Shown here: positions 8,712-16,973 of the stretch, in pieces | Layout: each line of letters begins with the position of its first letter | Numbering within the stretch: position 1 is the first letter of the stretch | From: Granulicella mallensis | GTDB taxonomy: Bacteria; Acidobacteriota; Terriglobia; Terriglobales; Acidobacteriaceae | Direction of reading: 5' to 3' | Assembly: GCF_014203225.1 (NCBI RefSeq) | Contig: NZ_JACHIO010000004.1 | Location: forward strand, 62,001-126,000 | Length of the DNA: 64,000 bases | The notes under the pieces: generated by a model | Database searches by the model: none | Seen by the model: the letters and a program-made list of their open reading frames with translations, nothing else | What the model was told of the DNA's origin: nothing | Made by a program: the position numbers and the translations under genes

Positions 8712-8742
8712 TTATCACTTGCCACTTATCACTTGTCACTCG
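8708..8742. repeat. Heptamer tandem repeat, upstream flank of the IVP gene
   Basis: On the plus strand the units read CCACTTA, TCACTTG, CCACTTA, TCACTTG, TCACT, so on the minus strand they are TAAGTGG-like heptamers. This is the inverted counterpart of the array at 8276-8301. The start codon of the four-helix-bundle gene lies within it. Confidence 0.85.
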
Positions 8743-8745
8743 CCT

Positions 8746-9180
8746 TCAACTCGCCACAGCCATCTGCGCAGGTGCGCCCATGACGGACTGCACCTGCTTC
8801 TTCGGCCCACGCTTGCGGGCGACGAGGATTCGAATACGGTCGAGCATCTCGGCTGGAGTACATGCGCCCTTGGGTAGAAAAGCGTCTGCGGCGACCGCTC
8901 GGTCGAAGTTCGACACGGTTCCTGATACCAGGAGCGCCGGCAGGCAGGGATGCAGTTGCTTGGCCCGTCGGACCAGTTCATTGCCATCCATCTGCGACAG
9001 GATCACTTCCGACATCAGCAGGTCTACAGATCCCTGCATCGCCACCTGGAGGTATTCCAGGGCTTCGGCTGCTGTGCGCATAGCGAGAACGCGATAGCCG
9101 CGCGTTTCGAGCAAAAACTTCCGTACTGAGAGAACCTGTTCATTGTCATCCACACACAAAATCGTCTTACGAGGGCGCAT
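8746..9180 (-). CDS. Receiver-domain-only response regulator lacking the phospho-acceptor Asp
   Basis: About 144 residues, one CheY-like receiver and no output domain. TILCVDDNEQVLSVRKFLLE provides the acidic pocket, LLVSGT the conserved Ser/Thr, and AFLPKG the conserved Lys. The strand that normally ends in the phosphorylated Asp reads VDLLMSEVILSQMDG, so Glu stands at the Asp position. It may therefore be locked in one state and unable to accept phosphate normally. ATG 9180 is chosen because GAAGGA lies six bases upstream and the receiver begins right after it; the frame is open to 9228. No kinase gene is adjacent. Confidence 0.8.
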   Translation of the reverse strand: MRPRKTILCVDDNEQVLSVRKFLLETRGYRVLAMRTAAEALEYLQVAMQGSVDLLMSEVILSQMDGNELVRRAKQLHPCLPALLVSGTVSNFDRAVAADAFLPKGACTPAEMLDRIRILVARKRGPKKQVQSVMGAPAQMAVAS

Positions 9181-9833
9181 TGTCGTTCCTTCTTCCGGCC
9201 GGTGGTTTCCGGCCCGAGTGTCTTGCATTCCGTTGTTTCGTTCATCGCCACAGCCTGGGGCCGGACGTGTTTACCTTGGGTGCCGCTACTTCGTTCCTTC
9301 GCTTCGATCAAGCCGTACATGCGTTCACGCCTGATAAAAGGCGCAGGTTGGGGCATTCGCGCGGACAGTCACGTTTGTTGGCGTGAAGGTCTAGGCACGG
9401 TCCGCTTCTTTACGTTGACGGGGAAAAGCGCGAGGCTCTCCTGTCCGCTTCGCGGGGCCAAAATGGCCCGAAGCAGTGCCCCGAGTCTCGATGGCCACAA
9501 GGAGGCCGTCGGATCGCGGAGTTGTGAAAGAGGCCGTCTCGGCTCACCGCGCCCCGCACCCAGCGCCGCGAAAAGCGGCGGCGCAGGGGTGCTGAGGCGG
9601 CAATTGGGCCGGCCTTTTTCAACACAAATTTTCAGTAAAACAGGCGAAAGTTTCTTGCCGCTGAGACATAGTCCCGTTTGGCGATTTGCTGACTCTACCG
9701 GGGGGAACCTGCCGTGGCAATGGCGAATTTATAGCGAAAACGCAACAACTTCGTCATAGCGCATCCACCACTGCTATCAAACCCTGCGTTGCTATTGAGG
9801 TTTGGGGCTCTCCGCCTGTGGGAAACCGGTGGT
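9181..9833. other. Intergenic stretch with GC-rich hairpins, no gene seen
   Basis: About 650 bases between two minus-strand genes. Frames in this stretch give Arg/Pro/Ala-rich translations without recognisable domains, and I see no tRNA. Small GC-rich hairpins are visible, for example GCCGC-GAAAA-GCGGC near 9570. It may hold promoter elements or an unrecognised RNA; nothing more can be supported. Confidence 0.4.
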
Positions 9834-10742
9834 TCAAGGCAGGAAAAACGAGCCAATTGCAACAGGAATGGTGCGCCCCGAAACATGCACGTAACGCACT
9901 TCGCCATTCTCGAGGTTCGCCCGCGCGGTGATCCGGCTGGGCCTGAGAATCTCGATTCCCTGCTCTATCACAACCGGCGCTCCTGATTGTACAAGTCCGT
10001 GCCGCACGAACCATGAGATGCAACAACCGGCAGCCGATCCTGTCGCCGGATCTTCGCCTCCGTAGAACTGCATGCGGGCACGCCACTGCGGCCCCTCCGC
10101 CTGCCCTGTGGGGGCGACGCAGTAGAAAAACTTCGCATCGCTCTTCACGAGCCACGCCGACGCCTCGCGCGGGGAGATCTGCAACTGCCGCAATACCTCT
10201 ATCGAGCGGAGCGGGACGATACAGAACGCCATCCCGGTCGAGACCGTCTGCGGCGCATGCTCTGCGGACAGATCGCCCTCCTGCAGTCCCAGAGCCGCTG
10301 CCACCTCGGCGCGATCGTGCGTCTTCCCGAATACGGGGTCGTTCTGCTTCATCGTCGCGCGCACGCCGTGCTCTCCCTCGCGGCAAGGTTCGAACCGAAC
10401 CGTAATCGGCCCCACCTTGAGGCGCAAAGTGATGCTCTCGGCCCCGCGCAGCGTTGGATGGTTGAAGTACAGCCAGGTTGCCGTGCCAAGCGTAGGATGC
10501 CCGGCAAAGGGCAATTCCTCCTCCGTGGTGAAGATCCTCACCTGCACGCCGTTAATACGTTCGTCCTCTACGTCATCACTGGGCAGGACAAAGGTCGTTT
10601 CAGCGAGGTTTGTCTCCCGCGCCAGAGCCTGCATCTCATCTCCCGAGAACGAACGGGCATCGTGAAACACGGCCAGTGGATTGCCTTCCAGTGGTTTTTC
10701 GGCAAAGACATCCAGAATGGAGTATTCGAGTTTGCGGATCAT
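9834..10742 (-). CDS. PhzF family isomerase/epimerase
   Basis: 302 residues. The PhzF two-lobe fold is marked by LDVFAEKPLEGNPLAVF at the N-terminus, ARETNLAETTFVLP with the catalytic Glu after NLA, PFAGHPTLGTA closing lobe 1, and GGEDPATGSAAGCC in lobe 2, which binds the substrate carboxylate. PhzF isomerises trans-2,3-dihydro-3-hydroxyanthranilate in phenazine makers, but most homologues, including those in genomes without phz genes, have unknown substrates. No phz cluster is present here, so a phenazine role should not be assumed. It is divergent from the polycysteine leader transcript. Confidence 0.88.
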   Translation of the reverse strand: MIRKLEYSILDVFAEKPLEGNPLAVFHDARSFSGDEMQALARETNLAETTFVLPSDDVEDERINGVQVRIFTTEEELPFAGHPTLGTATWLYFNHPTLRGAESITLRLKVGPITVRFEPCREGEHGVRATMKQNDPVFGKTHDRAEVAAALGLQEGDLSAEHAPQTVSTGMAFCIVPLRSIEVLRQLQISPREASAWLVKSDAKFFYCVAPTGQAEGPQWRARMQFYGGEDPATGSAAGCCISWFVRHGLVQSGAPVVIEQGIEILRPSRITARANLENGEVRYVHVSGRTIPVAIGSFFLP

Positions 10743-10802
10743 ACGACCAGTCTATCGAGAGACACGCTCTTCCCCTTATGCACGATTTACGGTTTTTGAC
10801 AT

Positions 10803-10831
10803 TTGACACACCCGCCCTGCCGCCGTAACTT
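10803..10831 (+). promoter_or_regulatory. Sigma-70-type promoter for the leader-peroxiredoxin-tRNA-Cys unit
   Basis: TTGACA at 10803-10808, a 17-base spacer, then TAACTT at 10826-10831, so transcription would begin near 10838. The -35 hexamer is a perfect consensus and the -10 matches four of six. An overlapping TTGACA lies at 10796. A 7-bp stem with a 5-base loop (ATGGAGC 10847-10853, GCTCCAT 10859-10865) follows at the predicted RNA 5' end. Confidence 0.55.
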
Positions 10832-10907
10832 AGAAAACAACCGCACATGGAGCAAACGGCTCCATACTGATGCCAGTCGTCAGTGGCGGTACAAGATCTG
10901 GACTCGA

Positions 10908-10994
10908 ATGAATCTCACCGCCTCGAACTCGTCCCTCACATGCTGCTGTGGTTGCCGCTGCTGTTGCTGCGGCCCTGCGCGGGTGAGTCGATGA
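10908..10994 (+). CDS. Polycysteine leader peptide (candidate cysteine attenuator uORF)
   Basis: A 28-codon ORF, ATG 10908 to TGA 10992-10994, whose middle encodes CCCGCRCCCC: eight Cys codons within ten (10941-10970). It sits between a promoter and an intrinsic terminator ahead of a peroxiredoxin gene, the layout of amino-acid attenuators; polycysteine leaders acting as cysteine sensors are described in mycobacteria. The last codons contain GGGTGAGTC (10981-10989), which can pair with GACCCACCC (11039-11047), the 5' arm of the terminator, with one A-C mismatch. A ribosome stalled at Cys codons would leave this free to form an antiterminator; a ribosome at the stop codon would cover it. A weak GGA lies five bases before the ATG. 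Translation is not proven. Confidence 0.6.
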   Translation: MNLTASNSSLTCCCGCRCCCCGPARVSR

Positions 10995-11036
10995 GCGAAT
11001 CGAGACGCTAAGCTACAACGTCAAGAAACGAACATC

Positions 11037-11070
11037 AAGACCCACCCAAGGCCATCGCCGGGTGGGTCTT
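11037..11070 (+). terminator. Leader terminator (attenuator hairpin)
   Basis: AAGACCCACCC (11037-11047) pairs perfectly over 11 bp with GGGTGGGTCTT (11060-11070), with a 12-base loop, followed by the fairly U-rich CTGCTTTAG. It stands 70 bases before the peroxiredoxin ATG, after the polycysteine uORF. There is no other gene upstream for it to terminate, so an attenuator role fits. Confidence 0.7.
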
Positions 11071-11140
11071 CTGCTTTAGTGCCACCCTGAAACGGCCTTC
11101 ACCAACTAGCTGCAACCACTTTCAAAGGTAGGTAAACACG

Positions 11141-11797
11141 ATGTCTCTCCGCATCAACGATGTAGCCCCCGACTTTACCGCAGAAACCACCCAGGGCACG
11201 GTCCACTTTCACGAATGGATCGGCGATAACTGGGCGGTGCTCTTCTCACACCCCAAGGACTTCACGCCCGTCTGCACCACCGAACTCGGCGCGGTTGCCG
11301 CCCTGGAGACCCAGTTCGCCCAACGTGGCGCCAAGGTCATCGGCCTGTCGGTCGATCCCGTCGAGAGCCACGGCAAGTGGGCGCAGGACATCGAGGATGT
11401 AGGTGGGCACAAGGTCAACTATCCGATCATCGGCGACCCCGAGCTGAAGATCGCCAAGCTCTATGACATGCTGGCTGCCGAAGACGGCGATAGCTGCGAA
11501 GGTCGTACCCCTGCCAACAACGCTCCTGTACGCACGGTATTCATTGTCGGCCCTGACAAGCGCATCAAGCTGCAGATCGCCTATCCGATGACCACCGGCC
11601 GCAACTTCGACGAGATCATCCGCGTGCTCGACTCCATGCAGCTCACCGCGAAGCACAAGGTTGCGACGCCGGCTAACTGGAAGCAGGGCGAAGATATCAT
11701 CATCACTGGTGCTGTCTCCAACGAAGAAGCCGACAAGATCTTTCCGGGCTACAAGACGGTGAAGCCGTATCTGCGCACAGCAGCTCAACCTAAGTAG
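11141..11797 (+). CDS. 1-Cys peroxiredoxin (Prx6 type)
   Basis: 218 residues, the usual length of the Prx6 subfamily. The peroxidatic Cys is C45 in HPKDFTPVCTTELG, and the conserved Arg of the active site is in NAPVRTVFIVGPDKRIK. The C-terminal extension TPANWKQGEDIIITGAVSNE and FPGYKTVKPYLR is typical of Prx6. It reduces hydrogen and alkyl peroxides in the cytoplasm using a thiol donor. A second Cys (GDSCEG, about residue 119) is not at the standard 2-Cys resolving position. An AAGGTAGG ribosome-binding site precedes the ATG. It lies downstream of the polycysteine leader and 47 bases upstream of tRNA-Cys, with no obvious terminator in between. Confidence 0.93.
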   Translation: MSLRINDVAPDFTAETTQGTVHFHEWIGDNWAVLFSHPKDFTPVCTTELGAVAALETQFAQRGAKVIGLSVDPVESHGKWAQDIEDVGGHKVNYPIIGDPELKIAKLYDMLAAEDGDSCEGRTPANNAPVRTVFIVGPDKRIKLQIAYPMTTGRNFDEIIRVLDSMQLTAKHKVATPANWKQGEDIIITGAVSNEEADKIFPGYKTVKPYLRTAAQPK

Positions 11798-11844
11798 TCG
11801 TAACATGTAGAATCATGCTTCTGCCCTTTGGCGGAAGCAAATGA

Positions 11845-11920
11845 GCACCGGTGGCGAAGTGGCTAACGCGCTGGTCTGCAAAACCAGTATTCATGGGTTC
11901 GACCCCCATCCGGTGCTCCA
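11845..11920 (+). tRNA. tRNA-Cys (anticodon GCA)
   Basis: 76 bases folding as a full cloverleaf. The acceptor is GCACCGG with CCGGTGC, the D arm is GCG with CGC, the anticodon arm is CTGGT-CTGCAAA-ACCAG with GCA as anticodon, and the T arm is ATGGG-TTCGACC-CCCAT. The discriminator is T73, the normal Cys identity base, and CCA is encoded at 11918-11920. It follows the peroxiredoxin stop by 47 bases on the same strand and may be cotranscribed with it. Confidence 0.95.
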
Positions 11921-11995
11921 TAAATTCAAATACAAAGCGAGCCTGCTTCAGGTTCGCTTTGTTGTCTGTGCCATTCATCGGCACGCATTTACCTA

Positions 11996-13423
11996 CTACT
12001 CTGCGGGAAGAAGAATCGAGATACAGGTGCCTGAGTGCCCAGGCTCTATACGGCTTCGGACCTGGATGCGACCGCGATGCTCCTGAATAATCGAAGAGCT
12101 TAGCCAGAGACCGATGCCTGTACCTTTGAGTTCTTTGGTCGTAAAGAAAGCATTGAAGATCTTCTCGCGGTTTCGTTCCGGAATGCCGACTCCGCAATCG
12201 GCCACAGTAACGCGGACTGCGCGCTGCGGTCCCGAGTGATGGATCGTACAGGAAGAGATCTTGATCCGAATTCTGCCGCCTTCGAAGGAAGCCTCAATCG
12301 CATTCCGCAGAAGGTTCGAAAATACCTGCCGCATCTGGGCTGGAAACCCACGCACGCTAAGATCAGCATCCCACTCCCGGCTTACCTGCAGGTTCTTTTC
12401 TTGGATCGAGCGATTATTCAGGGCCAGTGCATTTTCGATCAGCTCCGGCAAGTTCAATTCAATCGGGGTGTCCGATTCTCGATGAAACGACAGTATCTGC
12501 CGGGCAATGCGCGATACGCGAACCAACTCGTCTTCGGCTGAGGCAAGATAGCTAACGGCCTCTTTCGATCCGGGGGTGGCGCTTTTCAGAAGAAAGAGAA
12601 GATTCGTAATCGCTTCCAGCGGATTGTTGATCTCATGCGCAATCGTATGCGCCATGCGTCCTGTTGCAGCCAGCCGTTCGTTCTGAAGTGCAGCGTGCTC
12701 CGCGAGCTTCTGCTGGCTGATATCGGCCAGCACGAAGATACTGCCGCTTTGTATGCTGTCGAGAAACACCGGTTCAAGGCGTGTTTGAAAGTATCGCGCG
12801 CCGGAACTGGCCTCCTGAAGCTGCGACGATCCGAGCTCGGAGACCTGAATGCCAAAACACTCCTGCATCAGTTCGCTCAGGCTGCGGCCTTCGATTTCGG
12901 AATACGTACGCTCCAGAAGATCTGACATCGCGCGGTTGCAGCGCTGGATCGTGCCGGCTTCATCGAGGACTGCTACGCCTTCACTCAACGCATCGAAGGT
13001 GGCCTGCCACTGTTTGGCAGAGAGCTTCGCCAGCGACTCAGCCTCATGAACCTTGATCAGAGACTTGACCGTCGCAATCAGGACATTCGGCTCTACGGGT
13101 TGAGTCAGGTAGGCATCCGCGCCACTCTCGAGCGCATAGACCCTGCTCTCATTGTCCAGGAACGCGGCTGACAACTGCAGCACGGGAATATGGCTGGTGC
13201 GAGGATTCGACTTGAGTCTTCGGCAGACCTCATAGCCGAGAATGTCGGGCAGCTTCACATCCAGAAGAATCACGGCCGGGACCTGTTTCGCCAGATCGAG
13301 CGCTTCTTTTCCGGTGTCGGCCTCCATCGTCTCGAAGCCCGCGCGCTTCAGTGCGTGCACAATCGTATAGCGATTCGCGGGCCGGTCATCTACGACTAAG
13401 ACGATATCTTTGCCTGTACTCAC
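11996..13423 (-). CDS. REC-PAS-histidine kinase, last gene of the stressosome operon
   Basis: 475 residues, no membrane segment. An N-terminal receiver (about 6-125) has the phospho-acceptor in [10 protein letters not shown], but the conserved Lys is replaced (AYLTQPVEP). A PAS domain (about 140-245; [20 protein letters not shown]) and a HisKA domain with [18 protein letters not shown] follow. The HATPase has a conserved N-box ([10 protein letters not shown]), the G1 box DCGVGIPE and [14 protein letters not shown]. It is thus a soluble kinase that could take phosphate from its own or a partner kinase through the receiver. Its GTG start at 13423 overlaps the stop of the preceding gene by four bases (GTGA), so it is translationally coupled to the stressosome genes. 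Confidence 0.88.
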   Translation of the reverse strand: MSTGKDIVLVVDDRPANRYTIVHALKRAGFETMEADTGKEALDLAKQVPAVILLDVKLPDILGYEVCRRLKSNPRTSHIPVLQLSAAFLDNESRVYALESGADAYLTQPVEPNVLIATVKSLIKVHEAESLAKLSAKQWQATFDALSEGVAVLDEAGTIQRCNRAMSDLLERTYSEIEGRSLSELMQECFGIQVSELGSSQLQEASSGARYFQTRLEPVFLDSIQSGSIFVLADISQQKLAEHAALQNERLAATGRMAHTIAHEINNPLEAITNLLFLLKSATPGSKEAVSYLASAEDELVRVSRIARQILSFHRESDTPIELNLPELIENALALNNRSIQEKNLQVSREWDADLSVRGFPAQMRQVFSNLLRNAIEASFEGGRIRIKISSCTIHHSGPQRAVRVTVADCGVGIPERNREKIFNAFFTTKELKGTGIGLWLSSSIIQEHRGRIQVRSRIEPGHSGTCISILLPAE

Positions 13424-15549
13424 AAACCTATCCCCGTCGATTCAAGCACCTGGAGTAGACCTCTTGGGCCCCCTTCGCCGCTGAATGCCTGCTTGGGGTA
13501 GAAGAAGGTAAACGAATCCAAAAGTAGTTTGCGATCCTGGTTCGAGAGTTCCCTCGAAGAATGTACGATGACCGGAATCGTCTTGGATGCCAGACTCTTT
13601 CGCATCTCTCGCAACACCTCAAAGCCGTTCATGTCCGGCATGGTGATATCGAGAACAACCGCATCGGGAGTTTCGTCTTTGATCAGCCGAAGGGCTTCGC
13701 GTCCTCCGTGAGCTTCCAGTATCCGATATCCAACCTTTGCGAGCGCACCGCCCACCAGGTAACGAGTCACTTCATCATCGTCGACCAGCAGAATGGTCTT
13801 GGACGGCGCCCCCTCAATCAACTCCCGGACCACATTCAACAAGTTAAATGGGGGCACCGGTTTTGCAAGAAAGGCGTCCGCGCCCGCCTCAATCGCCGAT
13901 TTCGCATCATCTACCACGCTGACGACCAGAATAGGTCCCGAGTATCCTTGCGACCGAAGCTCCTCGATGTAATAGAGGCAGTCTTTCTGGTCGATCAACC
14001 TGTCCAGTACGACCAGCGAAGGGCTCATCTGCTTCATCGCCGCGCGCGACTCGGGAATATTTGCGACAAAGACGGTACGGTAGTTGCTGTTCTTCAGTGA
14101 AGACTGATGGACAAAGCTTGTCTCCCGGTTATCCTCGATAAACAGGATCGGAGCTCCGGTCGCCTCCTGGTCCAGTAGAGGAGCCAGCGGCTCAATCTCA
14201 GTTTTTCCAAAGTGAGCCGGAATCCTTGCCGTAAAGGTCGATCCCTGACCGGATTCGCTCTCGACATTCAGGCTGCCACCCAGCAGCTCCGCGAGACGCC
14301 GCGATAGAGGAAGCCCAAGCCCCGTCCCCTTGACCTGGCTCTGCATCTCGCCTTCGATCTGGGTGAACTCCTCAAAGATTCGTTCCTGATCTTCGGGCAG
14401 AATGCCGATGCCTGTATCGGCCACGCGAAAGGCGATCCATCCCCCGTCTTCGATCTCCGCGGTCACGCGGATGTGCCCCTTGCGGGTAAACTTCAGCGCA
14501 TTGGCAATCAAGTTGCGAAGGATCTGCGAGACCTTCCCCTCATCGGTATACAAGGTTGGAAGATCGGCCGCCGCATCGAAGATCAGTTCAAGGCTGTTCC
14601 CCGCAAGCAATGGCTTCAACATGCCGCGCAGTGCTCCAAAGAAGTCGTTGACCTCAAAGTGTCTCGGCTTCACATCGATCTTTCCGGCTTCGACCTTCGC
14701 CAGATCGAGAAGATCGTTCACCAGCTCGGAGAGTTCAGAGGCCGAGTGCTGGATATAGAGAACCTGCTTCTCTTGCTCCTCGGAGAGCTCTCCATCCGTG
14801 CGTCCCAGGAGCAACCGGCTCAAGGATGAGATCGAGTTCAGCGGAGTCCGGAACTCATGCGAAAGGTTGGAGAGAAAACTCGTCTTGAGATCCGAGACCT
14901 TGCGCAGGTCATCTGCATGCTGCTCCAGCTCGGCGTAGAGAGCCACCACCCCGCGATTGGTGTCTTCCAGCTCCTGGTTCAAATCCGCAAGCTGGTCCTG
15001 CTTCTCTTTGAGCTCCGCCAGTGTCTTCAGCAGCTCTTGATTCTGCCGTTCGATTTCATCGAAGGGGTCGGCGGCAGTCCCTCCGGCAAGCTTCGCAGAA
15101 ATGGCCTTGATACTGGCGGCATTGACCGCCGGAGCCGTTGCAGGCAGGGCTTTGCCGCACTCAACTCGAGTCCCCATAGAATCCGAAGCGATATGGAAGT
15201 GATCCATGAGGCGCTTCGTGCCGATGAGCCCCATCCCCAGTCCCGTCTTCGACACATACCGGCCGTCGAGAATCTCAGCCAGGTTGGGAATGCCTGCGCC
15301 TTTATCCGTCACCGAGATGACGAAGACTTGTGGGTCGGCGTTGGTGACCGAAAAGTCCACAGCTCCGCTTTCCGCATAGCGGAAGGCGTTGCGGGCTAAC
15401 TCCGAGGCAGCCGTCGCCAGGCGTATCTGATCCTGGTGCTCGAAACCAAGCAGCGCCGCTACATCGCGCGCACGTTGACGAGCCTGGACGACGTGACGGT
15501 CATGCCGCAGTGGAATGGTCAGAAGCGGAAATTTAAATGTCTCGTCCAT
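13420..15549 (-). CDS. RsbT-like ATPase / histidine kinase / double receiver fusion
   Basis: 709 residues, soluble. Residues 1-140 form an RsbT/RsbW-type GHKL domain (ASELARNAFRYAESG; DKGAGIPNLAEI; GLGMGLIGTKRLMDHF). A coiled coil follows (about 170-220), then HisKA with FLSNLSHEFRTPLNSISSL, a complete HATPase (NLIANALKFT, DTGIGILPEDQ, GTGLGLPLSRR), a first receiver (LFIEDN, VVLDRLID, AFLAKP) and a second, canonical receiver (ILLVDDDEVTRY, VVLDITMPDMNG). The RsbT-like head suggests that the stressosome, which releases RsbT homologues on stress, may also capture and release this kinase. It starts three bases after the phosphatase gene and overlaps the next kinase gene by four. No known B. subtilis counterpart. 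Confidence 0.85.
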   Translation of the reverse strand: MDETFKFPLLTIPLRHDRHVVQARQRARDVAALLGFEHQDQIRLATAASELARNAFRYAESGAVDFSVTNADPQVFVISVTDKGAGIPNLAEILDGRYVSKTGLGMGLIGTKRLMDHFHIASDSMGTRVECGKALPATAPAVNAASIKAISAKLAGGTAADPFDEIERQNQELLKTLAELKEKQDQLADLNQELEDTNRGVVALYAELEQHADDLRKVSDLKTSFLSNLSHEFRTPLNSISSLSRLLLGRTDGELSEEQEKQVLYIQHSASELSELVNDLLDLAKVEAGKIDVKPRHFEVNDFFGALRGMLKPLLAGNSLELIFDAAADLPTLYTDEGKVSQILRNLIANALKFTRKGHIRVTAEIEDGGWIAFRVADTGIGILPEDQERIFEEFTQIEGEMQSQVKGTGLGLPLSRRLAELLGGSLNVESESGQGSTFTARIPAHFGKTEIEPLAPLLDQEATGAPILFIEDNRETSFVHQSSLKNSNYRTVFVANIPESRAAMKQMSPSLVVLDRLIDQKDCLYYIEELRSQGYSGPILVVSVVDDAKSAIEAGADAFLAKPVPPFNLLNVVRELIEGAPSKTILLVDDDEVTRYLVGGALAKVGYRILEAHGGREALRLIKDETPDAVVLDITMPDMNGFEVLREMRKSLASKTIPVIVHSSRELSNQDRKLLLDSFTFFYPKQAFSGEGGPRGLLQVLESTGIGL

Positions 15550-15552
15550 GGC

Positions 15553-16572
15553 CTAAATGCGTGAGATTAGTATGGTGGCATCATCACGCTTACGGCAATA
15601 GTCGCGATAAAGAACTCCCGCGATAAGTGCCGGATGACGAGATGCTAATCCGGGATATTGTTCCATACTCCAGCGAGTTGCGATTCCGTCCGAGTGCAGG
15701 AGGAGGGCAGAGTTCTTTTCCCAGGGGTAGGAAAAAGACTGAATGCGACCTATGGAGTGCCCCAGAGTTCCGTTCATCGACACCATGCTCCGGGATTGTC
15801 CGCTGCCATAGATCGATCCGGCAACGTTCCCGACACCAGCAAAGTTCACAACTCCCTTATCGTAAAGAACCTCCGCTATCGAGACGGCAGCGCCGCGCGT
15901 CTTGGCCAGGGCTCCGTGAGCATCGGCAAGGATTCGCTCCGGCGTCAGGTGCGACGTCTCCCGGAAGATACGAATCGCCTCCTGTGAGGCCTCCGCAGCC
16001 GCAGGACCATGGCCGAGCCCATCGGCCACAATATAGATACTCCGCCCCGGCGTATGCGCGGCGTCCCATGCGTCACCGCAGGCTATTTCCCCTGTAATCG
16101 GCAGGCAAACAACGCCAAGTGCATAGTTCGCGGCAATGCTGGCCGCAGACGGAGACTCGTTGGCAATACGGGCAAACAGGACGGTTCCATGGCCTGGCAC
16201 GGAATAGATCTGAAAAGCGGTCGCAAGCCGCGAGATGGCTCCAAGACCCTGGCCGAGCGTACCTGCCGTCGAGAAACCATCTTCAAGGGATCGGCCCACG
16301 TCTGCAATGCCGGTTCCGCTGTCGATAGCGAGCACATCCATGCCCGCGACATTCTTGAACCGCCACGGGCAAAGAATAAGCTCGCCACGTCCGGCATGCG
16401 CCGCGATATTCCCCGCCGCCTCCGTAACGATAATGCCGAGCTGTCCCTGCCGAAGTTCGCTGAATCCGATTGCGTTCGCAAGCGCAAGGGCCCTGCGGCG
16501 TGCATGCCCGGTCTGGCTGGCATCCGCCGCGGTAATCGGAACCACCACGCTCCCCGGCAAGGTTACTTCCAT
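15553..16572 (-). CDS. RsbW-like ATPase fused to SpoIIE-type PP2C phosphatase (RsbX-like)
   Basis: 339 residues. The first 140 resemble an anti-sigma-type GHKL domain (GIIVTEAAGNIAAHAGRGEL, DSGTGIADVGRSL, GTLGQGLGAISRLA). The remainder is a PP2C phosphatase of the SpoIIE class: metal-binding Asp residues in GDAWDA, VADGLGHG and LLLHSDGI, plus GVGNVAG. In the B. subtilis stressosome RsbX dephosphorylates RsbR and RsbS to reset the complex; this protein has the right position and phosphatase domain for that role. It overlaps the RsbT-like gene by ten bases. The N-terminal half is an addition not found in RsbX. Confidence 0.85.
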   Translation of the reverse strand: MEVTLPGSVVVPITAADASQTGHARRRALALANAIGFSELRQGQLGIIVTEAAGNIAAHAGRGELILCPWRFKNVAGMDVLAIDSGTGIADVGRSLEDGFSTAGTLGQGLGAISRLATAFQIYSVPGHGTVLFARIANESPSAASIAANYALGVVCLPITGEIACGDAWDAAHTPGRSIYIVADGLGHGPAAAEASQEAIRIFRETSHLTPERILADAHGALAKTRGAAVSIAEVLYDKGVVNFAGVGNVAGSIYGSGQSRSMVSMNGTLGHSIGRIQSFSYPWEKNSALLLHSDGIATRWSMEQYPGLASRHPALIAGVLYRDYCRKRDDATILISRI

Positions 16573-16973
16573 CGGATGACGGTGACCGTCGTACCTTCCC
16601 CTGGAGCGCTCTGGATCTCGAACTCGTTCATCAGCCGCTTGCTGCCTCCAAGACCCAATCCCATGCCCTGTCTGGAAGTGTATCCGTCCGTCAGCGCAAG
16701 TTTGATGTCCGGGATGCCGGGCCCTTTATCGGAGAATGTCAGCTTGATGCCCTTCCGCAGACCGTTCACCACCTCGGAGATTTCGAGTTGTCCGCCTCCG
16801 CCATGTTCAAGCGTATTGCGGCCGAGCTCGCTTGCGGCCGTAACCAGCTTCGTCTGGTCGACCAGGCTCAACTTCATCTCTGTTGCCCAAACCCGGACCC
16901 GTTGCCTCACAAACACCACATCGGAAGAGTCTTTGATGGGTAGTGTCTCAGTCTTAGTCACTGTCCCCGTCAT
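16563..16973 (-). CDS. RsbT-like serine/threonine kinase (stressosome switch kinase)
   Basis: 136 residues, a stand-alone GHKL kinase. The N-box is ASELGRNTLEHGGGG and the G1 box DKGPGIPDIKLAL; GMGLGLGGSKRLMNEFEI closes the ATP lid, as in RsbT. By family knowledge RsbT is held by the RsbR:RsbS complex, phosphorylates both on stress, and is then released to act on a downstream partner. The gene overlaps the RsbS-like gene by 20 bases and the phosphatase gene by ten, giving the normal R-S-T-X order. Confidence 0.9.
   Translation of the reverse strand: MTGTVTKTETLPIKDSSDVVFVRQRVRVWATEMKLSLVDQTKLVTAASELGRNTLEHGGGGQLEISEVVNGLRKGIKLTFSDKGPGIPDIKLALTDGYTSRQGMGLGLGGSKRLMNEFEIQSAPGEGTTVTVIRWK

Noticed and set aside
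9202..9759. 185-codon plus-strand open frame
   Set aside because: The translation is Arg/Ser/Pro-rich without domain pattern, and it overlaps the start of the receiver gene in antisense; it looks like an open frame caused by high G+C.
9834..10742. Phenazine biosynthesis
   Set aside because: Only a PhzF-like gene is present. PhzF homologues are common in organisms without phenazines and no phzA-E or phzG gene is near.
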